Below are positions 1 to 10,235 of a stretch of DNA of 64,000 nucleotides, piece after piece. This DNA is from Pseudomonadota bacterium (GTDB lineage: Bacteria; Pseudomonadota; Alphaproteobacteria; Rhizobiales; Rhizobiaceae), in assembly GCA_023435335.1 (NCBI GenBank), contig JAEYRU010000009.1, forward strand, positions 1-64,000. The letters run 5' to 3'. The notes beneath the pieces were generated by a model, which saw nothing but the letters and a program-made list of their open reading frames with translations, was not told where the DNA came from and did no database searches. The position numbers and the translations under genes are program-made. Every line of letters starts with the position of its first letter. Positions within the stretch are counted from its first letter, which is position 1.

Positions 1-435
1 TCCATCGACATGAACCGCAACGACTACCAGTCGGGCTGGGACACCGACCAGTTCCCCAACAACGTGCCCGAGATGGCGCTCGCCTACTACTACATCCTGC
101 AGGCGGGCGGCTTCACCACAGGCGGTACCAACTTCGACGCCAAGCTGCGGCGCCAATCGCTCGATCCGCAGGACCTGCTGATCGCGCATATCGGCGGCAT
201 GGACTGTTGCGCGCGCGGCCTGAAGGCGGCGGCGAAGATGATCGAGGACAAGGCCCTCAGCGGTCCCCTGGAGGAGCGCTACGCCGGCTGGAGCCAGGCC
301 GGCTCGCAGGCGATGTTGAAGGGCGAGCGGACGCTGGAGCAGATCGCCGACTGGGTGGTGAACGAAGGCATCGAGCCGCAGCCGCGGTCGGGCCGGCAGG
401 AGCTGCTTGAGAACATCGTCAACCGCTACGTCTGA
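1..435 (+). CDS. xylA: Xylose isomerase, C-terminal part (5' end outside window)
   Basis: The reading frame is open from the first base and ends at TGA 433-435, giving the last 144 residues of a protein usually about 435 residues long. XylA converts D-xylose to D-xylulose in the cytoplasm, using two divalent metal ions. The segment shows the characteristic C-terminal sequence: DMNRND, then GWDTDQFP, the [13 protein letters not shown] segment and the [11 protein letters not shown] segment. In the family the aspartates of the GWDTDQFP stretch lie near the metal site. An internal ATG at position 10 is not the start, because conserved sequence continues upstream of it. A gluconokinase follows 25 bp downstream, so the surroundings suggest sugar catabolism. 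Confidence 0.95.
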   Translation, partial: SIDMNRNDYQSGWDTDQFPNNVPEMALAYYYILQAGGFTTGGTNFDAKLRRQSLDPQDLLIAHIGGMDCCARGLKAAAKMIEDKALSGPLEERYAGWSQAGSQAMLKGERTLEQIADWVVNEGIEPQPRSGRQELLENIVNRYV

Positions 436-460
436 GGATGCGGCCGGGCTGCGCCGCGCC

Positions 461-1003
461 ATGGGCAAGGACGGGAAATCCGCGCGGCCGGCCATTGTCG
501 TCATGGGCGTTGCCGGCTCCGGCAAGTCCACCGCCGGGGAAATGCTCGCCCGGGGCCTCGGGGCGACCTTCATCGAGGGCGACCGCTTCCACCTGCCGGC
601 GAGCATCGAAAAGATGGCCGCCGGCATTCCCCTCACCGACGAAGACCGGTGGCCTTGGCTCGATGCCGTCGCGCATGAGATGGCGCGGCTAGCCGGCGAG
701 GGACGGGCCGTGGTCTGCGCCTGCTCGGCGCTCAAGCGCATCTACCGCGAGCGACTTCGCGCAAGCTCCGGTCTGCCGCTCACCTTCGTCTACCTCGATG
801 GCTCGCGCGAGCTGATCGCCGGCCGCATGGCAAGCCGCACCGGCCACTTCTTCGCGCCGTCGCTGCTCGACAGCCAGTTCGCCGCGCTGGAGCCGCCGGG
901 CGCGGACGAGGGCGCGGTCGTGGCCGACCTTTCCCTGCCGGTGGAGGAGATGGTGGAGCGGGTTCTCGCGGAACTGGGCCGGCGCGCGGCGCAGGATTCC
1001 TAG
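461..1003 (+). CDS. gntK: Gluconokinase
   Basis: ATP-dependent phosphorylation of D-gluconate to 6-phosphogluconate, feeding the Entner-Doudoroff/pentose phosphate routes. The 180-residue protein has a Walker A loop (GVAGSGKST) near its N-terminus, the FIEGDRFH segment that in GntK contacts the substrate, the CSALKRIYRE stretch, and RTGHFF near residue 125. Size and order fit the small thermoresistant GntK family. ATG 461 is chosen because the beta strand before the P-loop (AIVVMG) then lies about 9 residues in; an upstream ATG at 407 would overlap xylA. Its stop TAG shares the palindrome CTAG with the stop of the convergent deaminase gene. Confidence 0.9.
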   Translation: MGKDGKSARPAIVVMGVAGSGKSTAGEMLARGLGATFIEGDRFHLPASIEKMAAGIPLTDEDRWPWLDAVAHEMARLAGEGRAVVCACSALKRIYRERLRASSGLPLTFVYLDGSRELIAGRMASRTGHFFAPSLLDSQFAALEPPGADEGAVVADLSLPVEEMVERVLAELGRRAAQDS

Positions 1004-1638
1004 TTCAGCGGGATGTCGTTGTCGGCCTTCGACGCCTGGTAGGTTTCGGACAGGTCGTCGTAGGTCTTAGCGATGCGTTGGATCCGCGCTTCGGCTCTCG
1101 CCCGCTCCGGCTCCGGCAGCTCCCGCGCCAGCTTCCTCAGGGCAAAGCTCTTCCAGTAGGCATTCTCGGCGCGATAGCCGCCGGGCTCGAGACCGAAAAC
1201 CTCCTTCAGGATGTTGAGGTCGTGCGGGATCGCGAAGCTGTCGCGCGAATCCTCGTGGCTGAACAGATAGTGGAAATTGTCGAAGCCGGCCCATGTGATG
1301 GCCGACAGGCAGAGCGAGCAGGGCTCGTGGGTGGAAAGGAACACGCAGTCCTTCGTGTCCGGGCGCTGCGCCTTCGGCAGTTCGTAGAAGCGCTTCAGCG
1401 CATGCATCTCGCCATGCCAGAGCGGATTCTCGATCTCGTTGTTGGTTTCGGCAATGACCACCGAGAGATCCGACTTGCGCAGGATCGCGGCGCCGAACAG
1501 CTTGTTGCCTGCGGCCACGCCCGCGCGCGTCTTGGGCACGATGTCGTGCTCGATCACGTCGAACAGCCGGCTGACGAAATCCGCGTCGGCCGCGTCGGTG
1601 CCGGTCATGCCGGAGTGGGTCATGTCGGAGCCGGTCAT
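1000..1638 (-). CDS. Cytidine/guanine deaminase-like zinc hydrolase of the purine cluster
   Basis: A protein of the cytidine deaminase-like superfamily (CMP/dCMP, tRNA-adenosine and guanine deaminases). The zinc motif HGE is at residues 75-77 and PCSLC at 106-110, giving one histidine, two cysteine ligands and a catalytic glutamate. At 212 residues it is longer than TadA, with a charged C-terminal extension. It is the last gene of the minus-strand urate-degradation operon, starting 1 bp after the stop of ureidoglycolate lyase, so deamination of a purine or pyrimidine-related base is the likely role; the substrate cannot be read from sequence. The N-terminus contains three in-frame ATGs in 15-bp repeats, none with a good ribosome binding site, so the start is uncertain (1638, 1623 or 1608). 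Confidence 0.75.
   Translation of the reverse strand: MTGSDMTHSGMTGTDAADADFVSRLFDVIEHDIVPKTRAGVAAGNKLFGAAILRKSDLSVVIAETNNEIENPLWHGEMHALKRFYELPKAQRPDTKDCVFLSTHEPCSLCLSAITWAGFDNFHYLFSHEDSRDSFAIPHDLNILKEVFGLEPGGYRAENAYWKSFALRKLARELPEPERARAEARIQRIAKTYDDLSETYQASKADNDIPLN
1594..1638 (-). repeat. Three imperfect 15-bp tandem repeats at a start codon
   Basis: Read on the minus strand, the first 45 bases of the deaminase gene are three copies of ATG ACC + 9 bases (encoding MTGSD, MTHSG, MTGTD). Copies 1 and 3 differ at a single base, the first position of the Ser/Thr codon (TCC versus ACC). Each copy brings its own ATG, so the number of copies decides how many alternative starts the gene has. Confidence 0.85.
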
Positions 1639-1639
1639 G

Positions 1640-2133
1640 TCAGGGCAGGTGGATTTCGTAGGGGTCCTCGAAATGGAACTCTTCGAGGTTCACGCCTTCC
1701 CCGCCACGGTCGACCACGAGAAAGTCCTGCGGTTCGCCCACGGCGGTCAGCACCCCATGCCACCGGTTGCGGGGATAGTTCACGCCCTGTCCCGGGCGGG
1801 TCAGGAAGGCGCGCGGCTCGGCGGGGCGGCCATCCGGCCCGTCCTCGGCCACCACGACAACGAACGGCCGGCCACCCAGCGGCACGAAGGCCTGGCTGCC
1901 GAGCGGATGACGCTCGACCATGCCGAGCCTCAGCGGAAACGCGTAGGGCATCGCCTTAGCGATCGAGAGGAGGATCTCCGCCGCCGGACCCGACGCCTCG
2001 GCCCGCGCCAGCGCGTGATAGCGCTCGGTCATGCCCGCGTTGATCGGGAAGTGATGATCCCAGCCCCCGGCGTCCAGCACGTCGCCGAACGGCGCGAAGG
2101 CTTCCCGGGTCAGGGGCTCGGCGAGCAGGCGCT

Positions 2134-2137
<4 letters not shown>
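1640..2137 (-). CDS. allA: Ureidoglycolate lyase
   Basis: Splits (S)-ureidoglycolate into glyoxylate and urea, the last step of allantoin breakdown. The 165-residue protein matches AllA in length. It shows the family features FAPFGDVL near residue 15, an MTERYHALA stretch, MVERHPLGSQAFVPL, and the NYPRNRWHGVL segment, followed by FLVVDR. The start is GTG 2137, overlapping the TGA of the preceding ureidoglycine aminohydrolase gene (bases GTGA), which implies translational coupling. The frame is open further upstream, but that part has no family character. Confidence 0.92.
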
Positions 2138-2967
<830 letters not shown>

Positions 2968-2975
2968 TGGCGTTC

Positions 2976-4424
2976 CTACTCCGGCAGCATATCCTTGAGG
3001 CGCAGCATCGCGATCCGCTCCACCTGACGGCAGGCGGTGGCGAATTCGACGGCGCGGCTGTTGTCGATGCGGGTCTTGAAGGCGGACAGTATCTCGTCCT
3101 TGTCCAGGCCACGAACCGCGATGATGAAAGGAAAGCCGAACTTCTCCACGTAGGCCCGGTTCAGCGCAGTGAACGTATGGCGCTCGCTGTCGGTCAGGGC
3201 GTCCAGTCCGGCCGAGGCCTGCTCGGCGGCCGACTCCGCGGTCAAGCGCTTCGCCTGTGCGAGCTTTCCGGCAAGATCGGGGTGCGCCATGAGAACGGAG
3301 AGGCGCTCCTCCTCGCTGGCGGAACGGAAGGCGCGCGCGAGCGCGTTGTGCAGGCCGCCGGCGGTATCGTGCGCGGGGCCGAGTTCCAGCTCGAAGGCGC
3401 GCTCGGCGATCCACGGCGAGTGTTCGAACACGCCGCCGAAGCGGCGCAGGAAGACGTCCTTCGACATGCGGCTCGGGCGCGGCACGGCCGCGTCGTATGG
3501 GTGGGTCCTCCGCCAGTGGGCGGCGATCCCGCCGCGCGTCGGCAGCCAGACGCGGTCGTGGTCCTTCACGTAGTCTATGAAGCGCTGCAGCGCCGCCGCC
3601 CGCCCCGGGCGGCCGATGAGCCGGCAGTGCAGGCCGACGCTCATCATTTTCGGCCGCCCTGCCACGCCCTCGGCATAGAGCGTATCGAAGCTGTCCTTCA
3701 GGTAGGCGAAGAACTGGTCGCCGGAGTTGAAGCCCTGCGCCGTGGCGAAACGCATGTCGTTGGCGTCGAGCGTGTACGGGATGACCAGCTGTGGCGGGAT
3801 GGGATTGCCGTGCCCGTCATGGTCGAGCCAGTAAGGCAGGTCGTCGTCGTAGGTGTCGGAGATCCAGGAAAAGCCTCCCTCGGCTGCCGCCAACCGCACC
3901 GACCAGCCCGACGTGCGGCCGACATAGAGGCCGCGCGGCCGCTCGCCCGTCACTTCGGCGTGCAGACGTATCGCCTCCTCGAGGTCCCGGCGTTCCGCCT
4001 CCTCGTCATGGTCGCGATAGTCGATCCACCGCAGCCTGTGCGAGGCGATCTCCCAGCCGGCCGCCTGCATTGCCGCCACCTGGTCGGGCGATCGCGCGAG
4101 AGCAGTCGCCACGCCGTAGACGGTGACCGGCACGCCGGCCTTCGTGAACATGCGGTGAAGCCGCCAGAAGCCGGCGCGGGCGCCGTATTCGTAGATGGAT
4201 TCCATGTTCCAGTGGCGTTTGCCGGGCCAGGGAGCCGCCCCGACCACTTCCGACAAGAAAGCCTCCGATGCGGCGTCTCCGTGCAGGATGCAGTTCTCGC
4301 CGCCTTCCTCGTAATTCACGACGAACTGCACGGCGACATGGGCGCCGCCCGGCCAACGCGGATCGGGCGGATTTGCGCCGTAGCCGCGCATGTCGCGCAC
4401 ATAGCGTCTGGGGCGATCCGTCAT
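2976..4424 (-). CDS. puuE: Bifunctional allantoinase PuuE / OHCU decarboxylase UraD fusion
   Basis: A 482-residue fusion covering two consecutive steps. Residues 1 to about 310 are a metal-independent allantoinase of the polysaccharide deacetylase superfamily (PuuE type: RDMRGYG start, VVNYEEGGE, NMESIYEYGARAG, EIASHRLRWIDY, the LHCRLIGRPGR motif), which opens S-allantoin to allantoate. Residues about 320-482 are 2-oxo-4-hydroxy-4-carboxy-5-ureidoimidazoline decarboxylase (SKDVFLRRFGGVFEHSPWIAERA, AHPDLAGKLA with the catalytic His, FTALNRAYVEKFGFPFIIAVRG). In pathway order UraD acts just before PuuE, so the product of one domain is the substrate of the other. Such fusions are known in alphaproteobacteria. 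First gene of its operon, divergent from uraH. Confidence 0.95.
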   Translation of the reverse strand: MTDRPRRYVRDMRGYGANPPDPRWPGGAHVAVQFVVNYEEGGENCILHGDAASEAFLSEVVGAAPWPGKRHWNMESIYEYGARAGFWRLHRMFTKAGVPVTVYGVATALARSPDQVAAMQAAGWEIASHRLRWIDYRDHDEEAERRDLEEAIRLHAEVTGERPRGLYVGRTSGWSVRLAAAEGGFSWISDTYDDDLPYWLDHDGHGNPIPPQLVIPYTLDANDMRFATAQGFNSGDQFFAYLKDSFDTLYAEGVAGRPKMMSVGLHCRLIGRPGRAAALQRFIDYVKDHDRVWLPTRGGIAAHWRRTHPYDAAVPRPSRMSKDVFLRRFGGVFEHSPWIAERAFELELGPAHDTAGGLHNALARAFRSASEEERLSVLMAHPDLAGKLAQAKRLTAESAAEQASAGLDALTDSERHTFTALNRAYVEKFGFPFIIAVRGLDKDEILSAFKTRIDNSRAVEFATACRQVERIAMLRLKDMLPE

Positions 4425-4599
4425 CCGATGTTCTTCCCGCCGGTCATGCCGGCCTCTCCATCTTCAGGATATGCATGGAAAGCGATAGCCATTCCCCTCA
4501 AAAAATTTGAAAGTCTTTTCGTGCCGTTCCCCCTCGGCGGGGCTTATGCAATGCTCGGGATTGCCTCACTATCAGGCACGACGAACGAACAGGGAAATC
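4425..4599. promoter_or_regulatory. Divergent control region puuE / uraH-xdh
   Basis: This 175-bp region separates the two divergent urate operons and must hold both promoters. It is locally AT-rich (4497-4518). It contains TTTGAAAGTC at 4507-4516, which is repeated exactly at 13744-13753 in the other divergent purine promoter region (LysR/puuD) and nearly so at 18226-18235 upstream of the glycerate kinase operon. A regulator site is inferred. I cannot assign the -35/-10 boxes with confidence. Confidence 0.5.
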
Positions 4600-4959
4600 A
4601 TGGCAGGCGGCGGAAGGCTGACGACCCATGTGCTGGATACTGCCTCAGGCAGGCCCGCGGCCGGAATGAGCATCTCGCTCTACCGGGTTTCCGGGAACGA
4701 GCGGACGCTGCTCAAGACCGTGGCGACGAATGCGGACGGGCGCTGCGACGGGCCGCTGCTGCAGGACGGCGACTTCGCGACCGGCGAATACGAACTGGTC
4801 TTCGCGGCGGGCGACTACCTGCGCCGGGCCGGCGCATTGCTTCCGTCGCCGGCGTTCCTCGACCAGGTGCCGATCCGTTTCGGCATGGCCGATGAGTCGC
4901 ACTATCATGTTCCCCTGCTCATTTCGCCCTACGGGTATTCGACGTATCGGGGGAGCTAG
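4600..4959 (+). CDS. uraH: 5-hydroxyisourate hydrolase (transthyretin-related protein)
   Basis: Hydrolyses 5-hydroxyisourate, the unstable product of urate oxidation, to OHCU. The 119-residue protein carries the family's landmarks: [14 protein letters not shown] at the N-terminus (catalytic His), the central DGRCDGPLL segment, [16 protein letters not shown], and the diagnostic C-terminal tetrapeptide YRGS. ATG 4600 follows an AGGGA ribosome binding site (4591-4595); the frame is open upstream but the family begins here. Its TAG stop is immediately followed by the xdhA start, so it leads the xdh operon. Confidence 0.96.
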   Translation: MAGGGRLTTHVLDTASGRPAAGMSISLYRVSGNERTLLKTVATNADGRCDGPLLQDGDFATGEYELVFAAGDYLRRAGALLPSPAFLDQVPIRFGMADESHYHVPLLISPYGYSTYRGS

Positions 4960-6440
<1,481 letters not shown>

Positions 6441-6441
<1 letters not shown>

Positions 6442-8801
6442 TGGCGGGGACCGCACCTTCGCTCTCGGCGCAGAAGATCACCGGCGGCGTGCATACCGAC
6501 ACGCGGCACGATTCCGCGCACAAGCACGTCACCGGGCAGGCGGTCTACATCGACGACATGCCGGAGCCGGCAGGTACGCTGCACGGCTGCCTGGGGCTCG
6601 CCAACATCGCGCACGGGACGATCAGGTCGATGGACCTGGAGAGCGTGCGCAACGCGCCCGGCGTGGTCGCGGTGCTGACCGCCGCCGACGTGCCGGGCGA
6701 GAACGACATCTCCCCGGCAGGTCATCGCGACGAGCCGGTGCTCGCCGCCGGCAAGGTGCAGTTCCACGGGCAGCCGATCTTCGCGGTGATCGCGCAGACG
6801 CGAGAGCAGGCGCGGCGCGCCTGCCTGCTTGCGAAGGTGGACTACAACTACATCCCCGCCGTGCTCGACGTCGGCGGGCTCGATCCCCTGAAGGACAAGC
6901 TCGTCGCACCGCCGCTCACTCTCAAACGCGGGGATGCGGCGCAGGCTATCGCAGCGGCGCCGCGGCGGCTGAAGGGAAGCATGCGGGTCGGCGGACAGGA
7001 CCACTTCTACCTCGAGGGCCACATCGCCATGGCCGTGCCGGGCGAGGACCATGACGTCACCGTCTACTCCTCGACCCAGCATCCGAGCGAGGTGCAGCAC
7101 ATGGTGGGGCATGTGCTGGGCGTGCCGAGCCACGCGGTGACGGTGGAAGTGCGGCGCATGGGCGGCGGGTTCGGCGGCAAGGAGACGCAGGCAAACCAGT
7201 TCGCGGCCATCGCGGCCATCGCCGCCAAGAAGCTCGGGCGCGCGGTGAAGATCAGGCCCGACCGTGACGACGACATGGTGGCCACGGGCAAGCGCCACGA
7301 CTTCCTTATCGACTACGAGGTGGGGTTCGACGACGACGGCAACATCCTCGGCGTGGACTACATCTATGCGGCGCGCTGCGGCTTCTCGGCCGACCTGTCC
7401 GGACCGGTGACCGACCGCGCGCTGTTCCATTGCGACAATGCCTATTTCCTGCCGGCGGTGAAGGCGGTCTCGGCGCCGCTCTACACCAACACCGTCTCCA
7501 ACACGGCCTTCCGCGGCTTCGGGGGGCCGCAGGGCATGGTCGGCATGGAGCGGGTCATCGACGAGGTCGCATTCGCCACGGGGCTCGACCCGCTCGAAGT
7601 TCGCAAGCGCAACTTCTACGATCCCATGGGTGCTGAGCAGGGGCGCGACCTCACGCCGTACCATCAGAAGGTGGAGGACAACATCGTCCACCGCATCGTG
7701 GCCGAGCTGGAGGCCAGCGCCGACTACAGGCGCCGCCGGCGCGAGATCGCGGCCTTCAACGCCAACAGCGACATCGTCAAGCGCGGGCTGGCGCTGACGC
7801 CGGTGAAGTTCGGCATCTCGTTCACGGCCACGCATTTCAACCAGGCGGGCGCGCTGGTGCACGTCTACACGGACGGCTCCGTGCATCTCAACCACGGCGG
7901 CACCGAGATGGGGCAGGGGCTCTACGTCAAGGTCGCGCAGGTGGTGGCCGAGGAGTTCCAGATCGACATCGACCAGGTGAAGATCACCGCCACGACCACC
8001 GGAAAGGTGCCGAACACGTCGGCCACAGCGGCGTCATCCGGGTCGGACCTCAACGGCATGGCTGCGCGCGACGCGGCGGCCCAGATCAAGGACCGCCTGT
8101 GCAGCTTCGCATCCGAAAGGTACGGGCTGCCCAAGGAGCAGATCAAGTTCCTGCCCAACCGCGTGCGCGTCGGCAACCAGGAAATCCCGTTCGGCGAACT
8201 GGTGCGCCAGGCCTACATGGCGCGCGTGCAGCTTTCGGCGGCCGGGTTCTACAAGACGCCGAAGATCCACTGGGACCGCGACAAGGGCGAAGGCCGGCCC
8301 TTCTACTACTTCGCCTACGGTGCGGCCTGTGCGGAGGTCTCGATCGACACGCTGACCGGCGAGTACGTGGTAGAACGCGTCGACATCCTGCATGAGACGG
8401 GGCGCTCGCTGAACCCGGCGATCGACCTCGGCCAGATCGAGGGCGGCTTCGTGCAGGGCATGGGGTGGCTGACCACGGAGGAGCTCGTCTGGGACGAGAA
8501 GGGACGGCTCGCCACGCACGCGCCCTCGACCTACAAGATCCCGCTCGCCTCGGACCGGCCCAAGGTCTTCAACGTGAAGCTCGCCGACTGGCCGGAGAAC
8601 CGCGAGGCGACCGTGCACCGCTCCAAGGCGGTGGGCGAGCCGCCCTTCATGCTCGGCATGGCGGTGCTGCACGCGCTTTCGGATGCGGTGGCGAGCGTCG
8701 CCGATCACCGCATTTGCCCGCGCCTCGATGCGCCTGCGACACCCGAGCGCGTGCTCATGGCGGTGGAGCGGCTGCGCGGTGAAGCGGCGCGACCCGCTTG
8801 A
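6441..8801 (+). CDS. xdhB: Xanthine dehydrogenase large subunit (molybdopterin)
   Basis: The 786-residue catalytic subunit binds the molybdenum cofactor and hydroxylates xanthine to urate. Visible signatures are DDMPEPAGTLHG, GGGFGGKETQ, AFRGFGGPQG, GGTEMGQGL, and VGEPPFMLG near the C-terminus, whose Glu corresponds to the general base of the family. ATG 6441 is preferred over GTG 6438, as AGGAGG at 6431-6436 then has normal spacing; it overlaps the xdhA stop (ATGA). The subunit needs XdhC for cofactor sulfuration and insertion. Here xdhC is separated from xdhB by a toxin-antitoxin pair. Confidence 0.97.
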
Positions 8802-8802
8802 T

Positions 8803-8824
8803 TGTAGCCACGATGTAGCTACAT
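8803..8824. promoter_or_regulatory. Putative operator of the RelB/YafQ-type module
   Basis: Positions 8813-8824 form a perfect 12-bp palindrome (ATGTAGCTACAT), and an extra half-site TGTAGC lies at 8803-8808, eleven bases upstream of the matching half-site at 8814-8819. It starts 2 bp after the xdhB stop and ends 32 bp before the antitoxin start, the usual place for autoregulation by a ribbon-helix-helix antitoxin. An own promoter for the module is implied but not identified. Confidence 0.6.
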
Positions 8825-8856
8825 ATTGCGGGACCGGATCACAAGGGATATCAACG

Positions 8857-9114
8857 ATGGCAAGCGATACCGTAGTTCGAGCGCGGATCGACTCCCGCAC
8901 CAAGGACAAGGCGTCGGCCGCGCTGGAGGCCATGGGGCTTTCAGTTTCGGACGCAATCCGCCTGCTGCTGATGCGGATCGCAGAAGAGCGGCGGCTTCCC
9001 TTCGAGGTCAAGGTTGCGAAGCCGTCGACCTCAAAAGCCATCAGGGAACTTGAGGAAGGAAGAGGCGAGCGTTTCGCCGACGCTGATGCGCTCTTCAAGG
9101 ACCTGGGCATCTGA
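8857..9114 (+). CDS. Type II antitoxin, RelB/DinJ family
   Basis: The 85-residue protein begins with a ribbon-helix-helix DNA-binding segment (DTVVRARIDSRTKDKASAAL, then the MGLSVSDAIRLLLMRI helix), typical of DinJ/RelB, followed by a charged C-terminal tail expected to wrap the toxin. It neutralises the toxin encoded 3 bp downstream and is expected to repress the pair through the palindrome at 8813-8824. ATG 8857 is the only start that removes the xdhB-overlapping part; a weak GGGA lies at 8845-8848. The module interrupts the xdhABC gene order. Confidence 0.88.
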   Translation: MASDTVVRARIDSRTKDKASAALEAMGLSVSDAIRLLLMRIAEERRLPFEVKVAKPSTSKAIRELEEGRGERFADADALFKDLGI

Positions 9115-9117
9115 AGG

Positions 9118-9390
9118 ATGCTGGCTCCGGTCCGTTCCAGCCGTTTCAAGCGCGACGTCAAACGGCTGGAGAAGCAGGGCAAGGACTTAGCCAAGCTGAG
9201 GGCGGTCCTCCTCCTCCTTGTCGAGGGGAACCCGCTTCCGTCCCACTATCGCGACCATTCCCTTCGCGGCGAGTGGAATGGGTTTAGGGACCTCCATATC
9301 GAGCCTGACTGGCTGCTCATTTACCGCGTGAGCGACGAAGAACTGCAGCTTGCCCGGACCGGTACGCATGCCGAACTGTTCCGTGAGTGA
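9118..9390 (+). CDS. Type II toxin, YafQ/RelE-family mRNA endonuclease
   Basis: A 90-residue RelE-superfamily toxin, expected to cleave mRNA at the ribosome. The YafQ-type core is clear: SSRFKRDVKRLEKQGKD at the N-terminus, HYRDHSLRGEWNGFRDLHIEPDWLLIY in the middle and a basic/His C-terminus (RTGTHAELF). His and Asp residues of the HIEPDW stretch correspond to catalytic positions of YafQ. It starts 3 bp after the antitoxin stop, and its TGA overlaps the in-frame GTG/ATG region upstream of xdhC, so toxin and xdhC may be translationally coupled. Confidence 0.9.
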   Translation: MLAPVRSSRFKRDVKRLEKQGKDLAKLRAVLLLLVEGNPLPSHYRDHSLRGEWNGFRDLHIEPDWLLIYRVSDEELQLARTGTHAELFRE

Positions 9391-9410
9391 TGCGCGATGA
9401 TCGGCCGTCG

Positions 9411-10226
9411 ATGACAGGATCTACCGCCCTTCGAGACTTCCTCGCCGCCGCGCCCGGCGTGGCGCTGGTGGAAGTGCGGCAAGCGCTGGGCTCGACGCCG
9501 CGCGAAGTCGGCGCGTGGATGCTGGTGTCGCCCACCGCGATCTTCGGGACCATCGGCGGGGGTCAGCTCGAATTCATGGCGATCGACCGTGCGCGCGAGA
9601 TGATCGCAAAGGCTGGGCCGGAGACGGACCTGCTCGACATTCCGCTCGGACCGGAGATCGGCCAGTGCTGCGGCGGCCGTGTCCAGATCGACATCGCGCT
9701 GGTGGACGAGGAATTGCGCGCCGCGATCCCCGGCCGCATCGAGTGGGAGGATGCACAGCGGCCGCACGTCTACCTGTTCGGCGGAGGGCACGTCGGCCAC
9801 GCCCTTGCGGCGGCCCTTGCGCTGCTGCCGGTCAACGTGGTGGTGGTCGAGACGCGCGCCGAGGCGCTGGAAGGCATGCCGGCCGGGATCACGAGCCGCC
9901 TGACACCGGTTCCCGAGGAGGCGGTCCGCGATGCTCCGCCGGGCTCCGCCTATGTCGTGCTCACGCACGACCACTCGCTCGATTTCCTGATCGTCGCCGA
10001 AGCGCTGAAGCGCACCGACGCGGCCTATGTCGGCATGATCGGCTCGAAGACCAAGAAGGCGACGTTCAGGAGCTGGTACCTGAAGGAAGCGGGAGGTTCG
10101 GAGGCCGATTTCGGGCGGCTGGTATGCCCCATCGGCGGGCCGGAGGTGAAGGACAAGCGCCCCGCGGTGATCGCCGCCATGACCGCAGCCGAGATAGTGG
10201 CGGCGCTCGCCGCAGGTTCGGGCTGA
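9411..10226 (+). CDS. xdhC: Xanthine dehydrogenase accessory protein XdhC
   Basis: XdhC binds molybdenum cofactor, promotes its sulfuration and hands it to the XdhB subunit. The protein shows the N-terminal XdhC/CoxI domain (VALVEVRQALGSTPREVGAWMLV, FGTIGGGQLEF, GQCCGGRVQI) and the C-terminal Rossmann domain (VYLFGGGHVGHALA, VLTHDHSLDF, AYVGMIGSKTKKATF, CPIGGPEVKDKRP). The start is uncertain: ATG 9411 is given, ATG 9390 and GTG 9387 are in frame and would overlap the toxin stop. No good ribosome binding site supports any of them. Convergent with the nitroreductase-like gene 9 bp downstream. Confidence 0.93.
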   Translation: MTGSTALRDFLAAAPGVALVEVRQALGSTPREVGAWMLVSPTAIFGTIGGGQLEFMAIDRAREMIAKAGPETDLLDIPLGPEIGQCCGGRVQIDIALVDEELRAAIPGRIEWEDAQRPHVYLFGGGHVGHALAAALALLPVNVVVVETRAEALEGMPAGITSRLTPVPEEAVRDAPPGSAYVVLTHDHSLDFLIVAEALKRTDAAYVGMIGSKTKKATFRSWYLKEAGGSEADFGRLVCPIGGPEVKDKRPAVIAAMTAAEIVAALAAGSG

Positions 10227-10235
10227 TCCGCTCTT

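Noticed and set aside
1078..1959. Long plus-strand reading frame of 293 codons opposite the deaminase and allA genes
   Set aside because: It is the antisense shadow of two well-supported genes. It is rich in Arg/Ala/Gly as typical for antisense frames of GC-rich DNA, and has no domain character.
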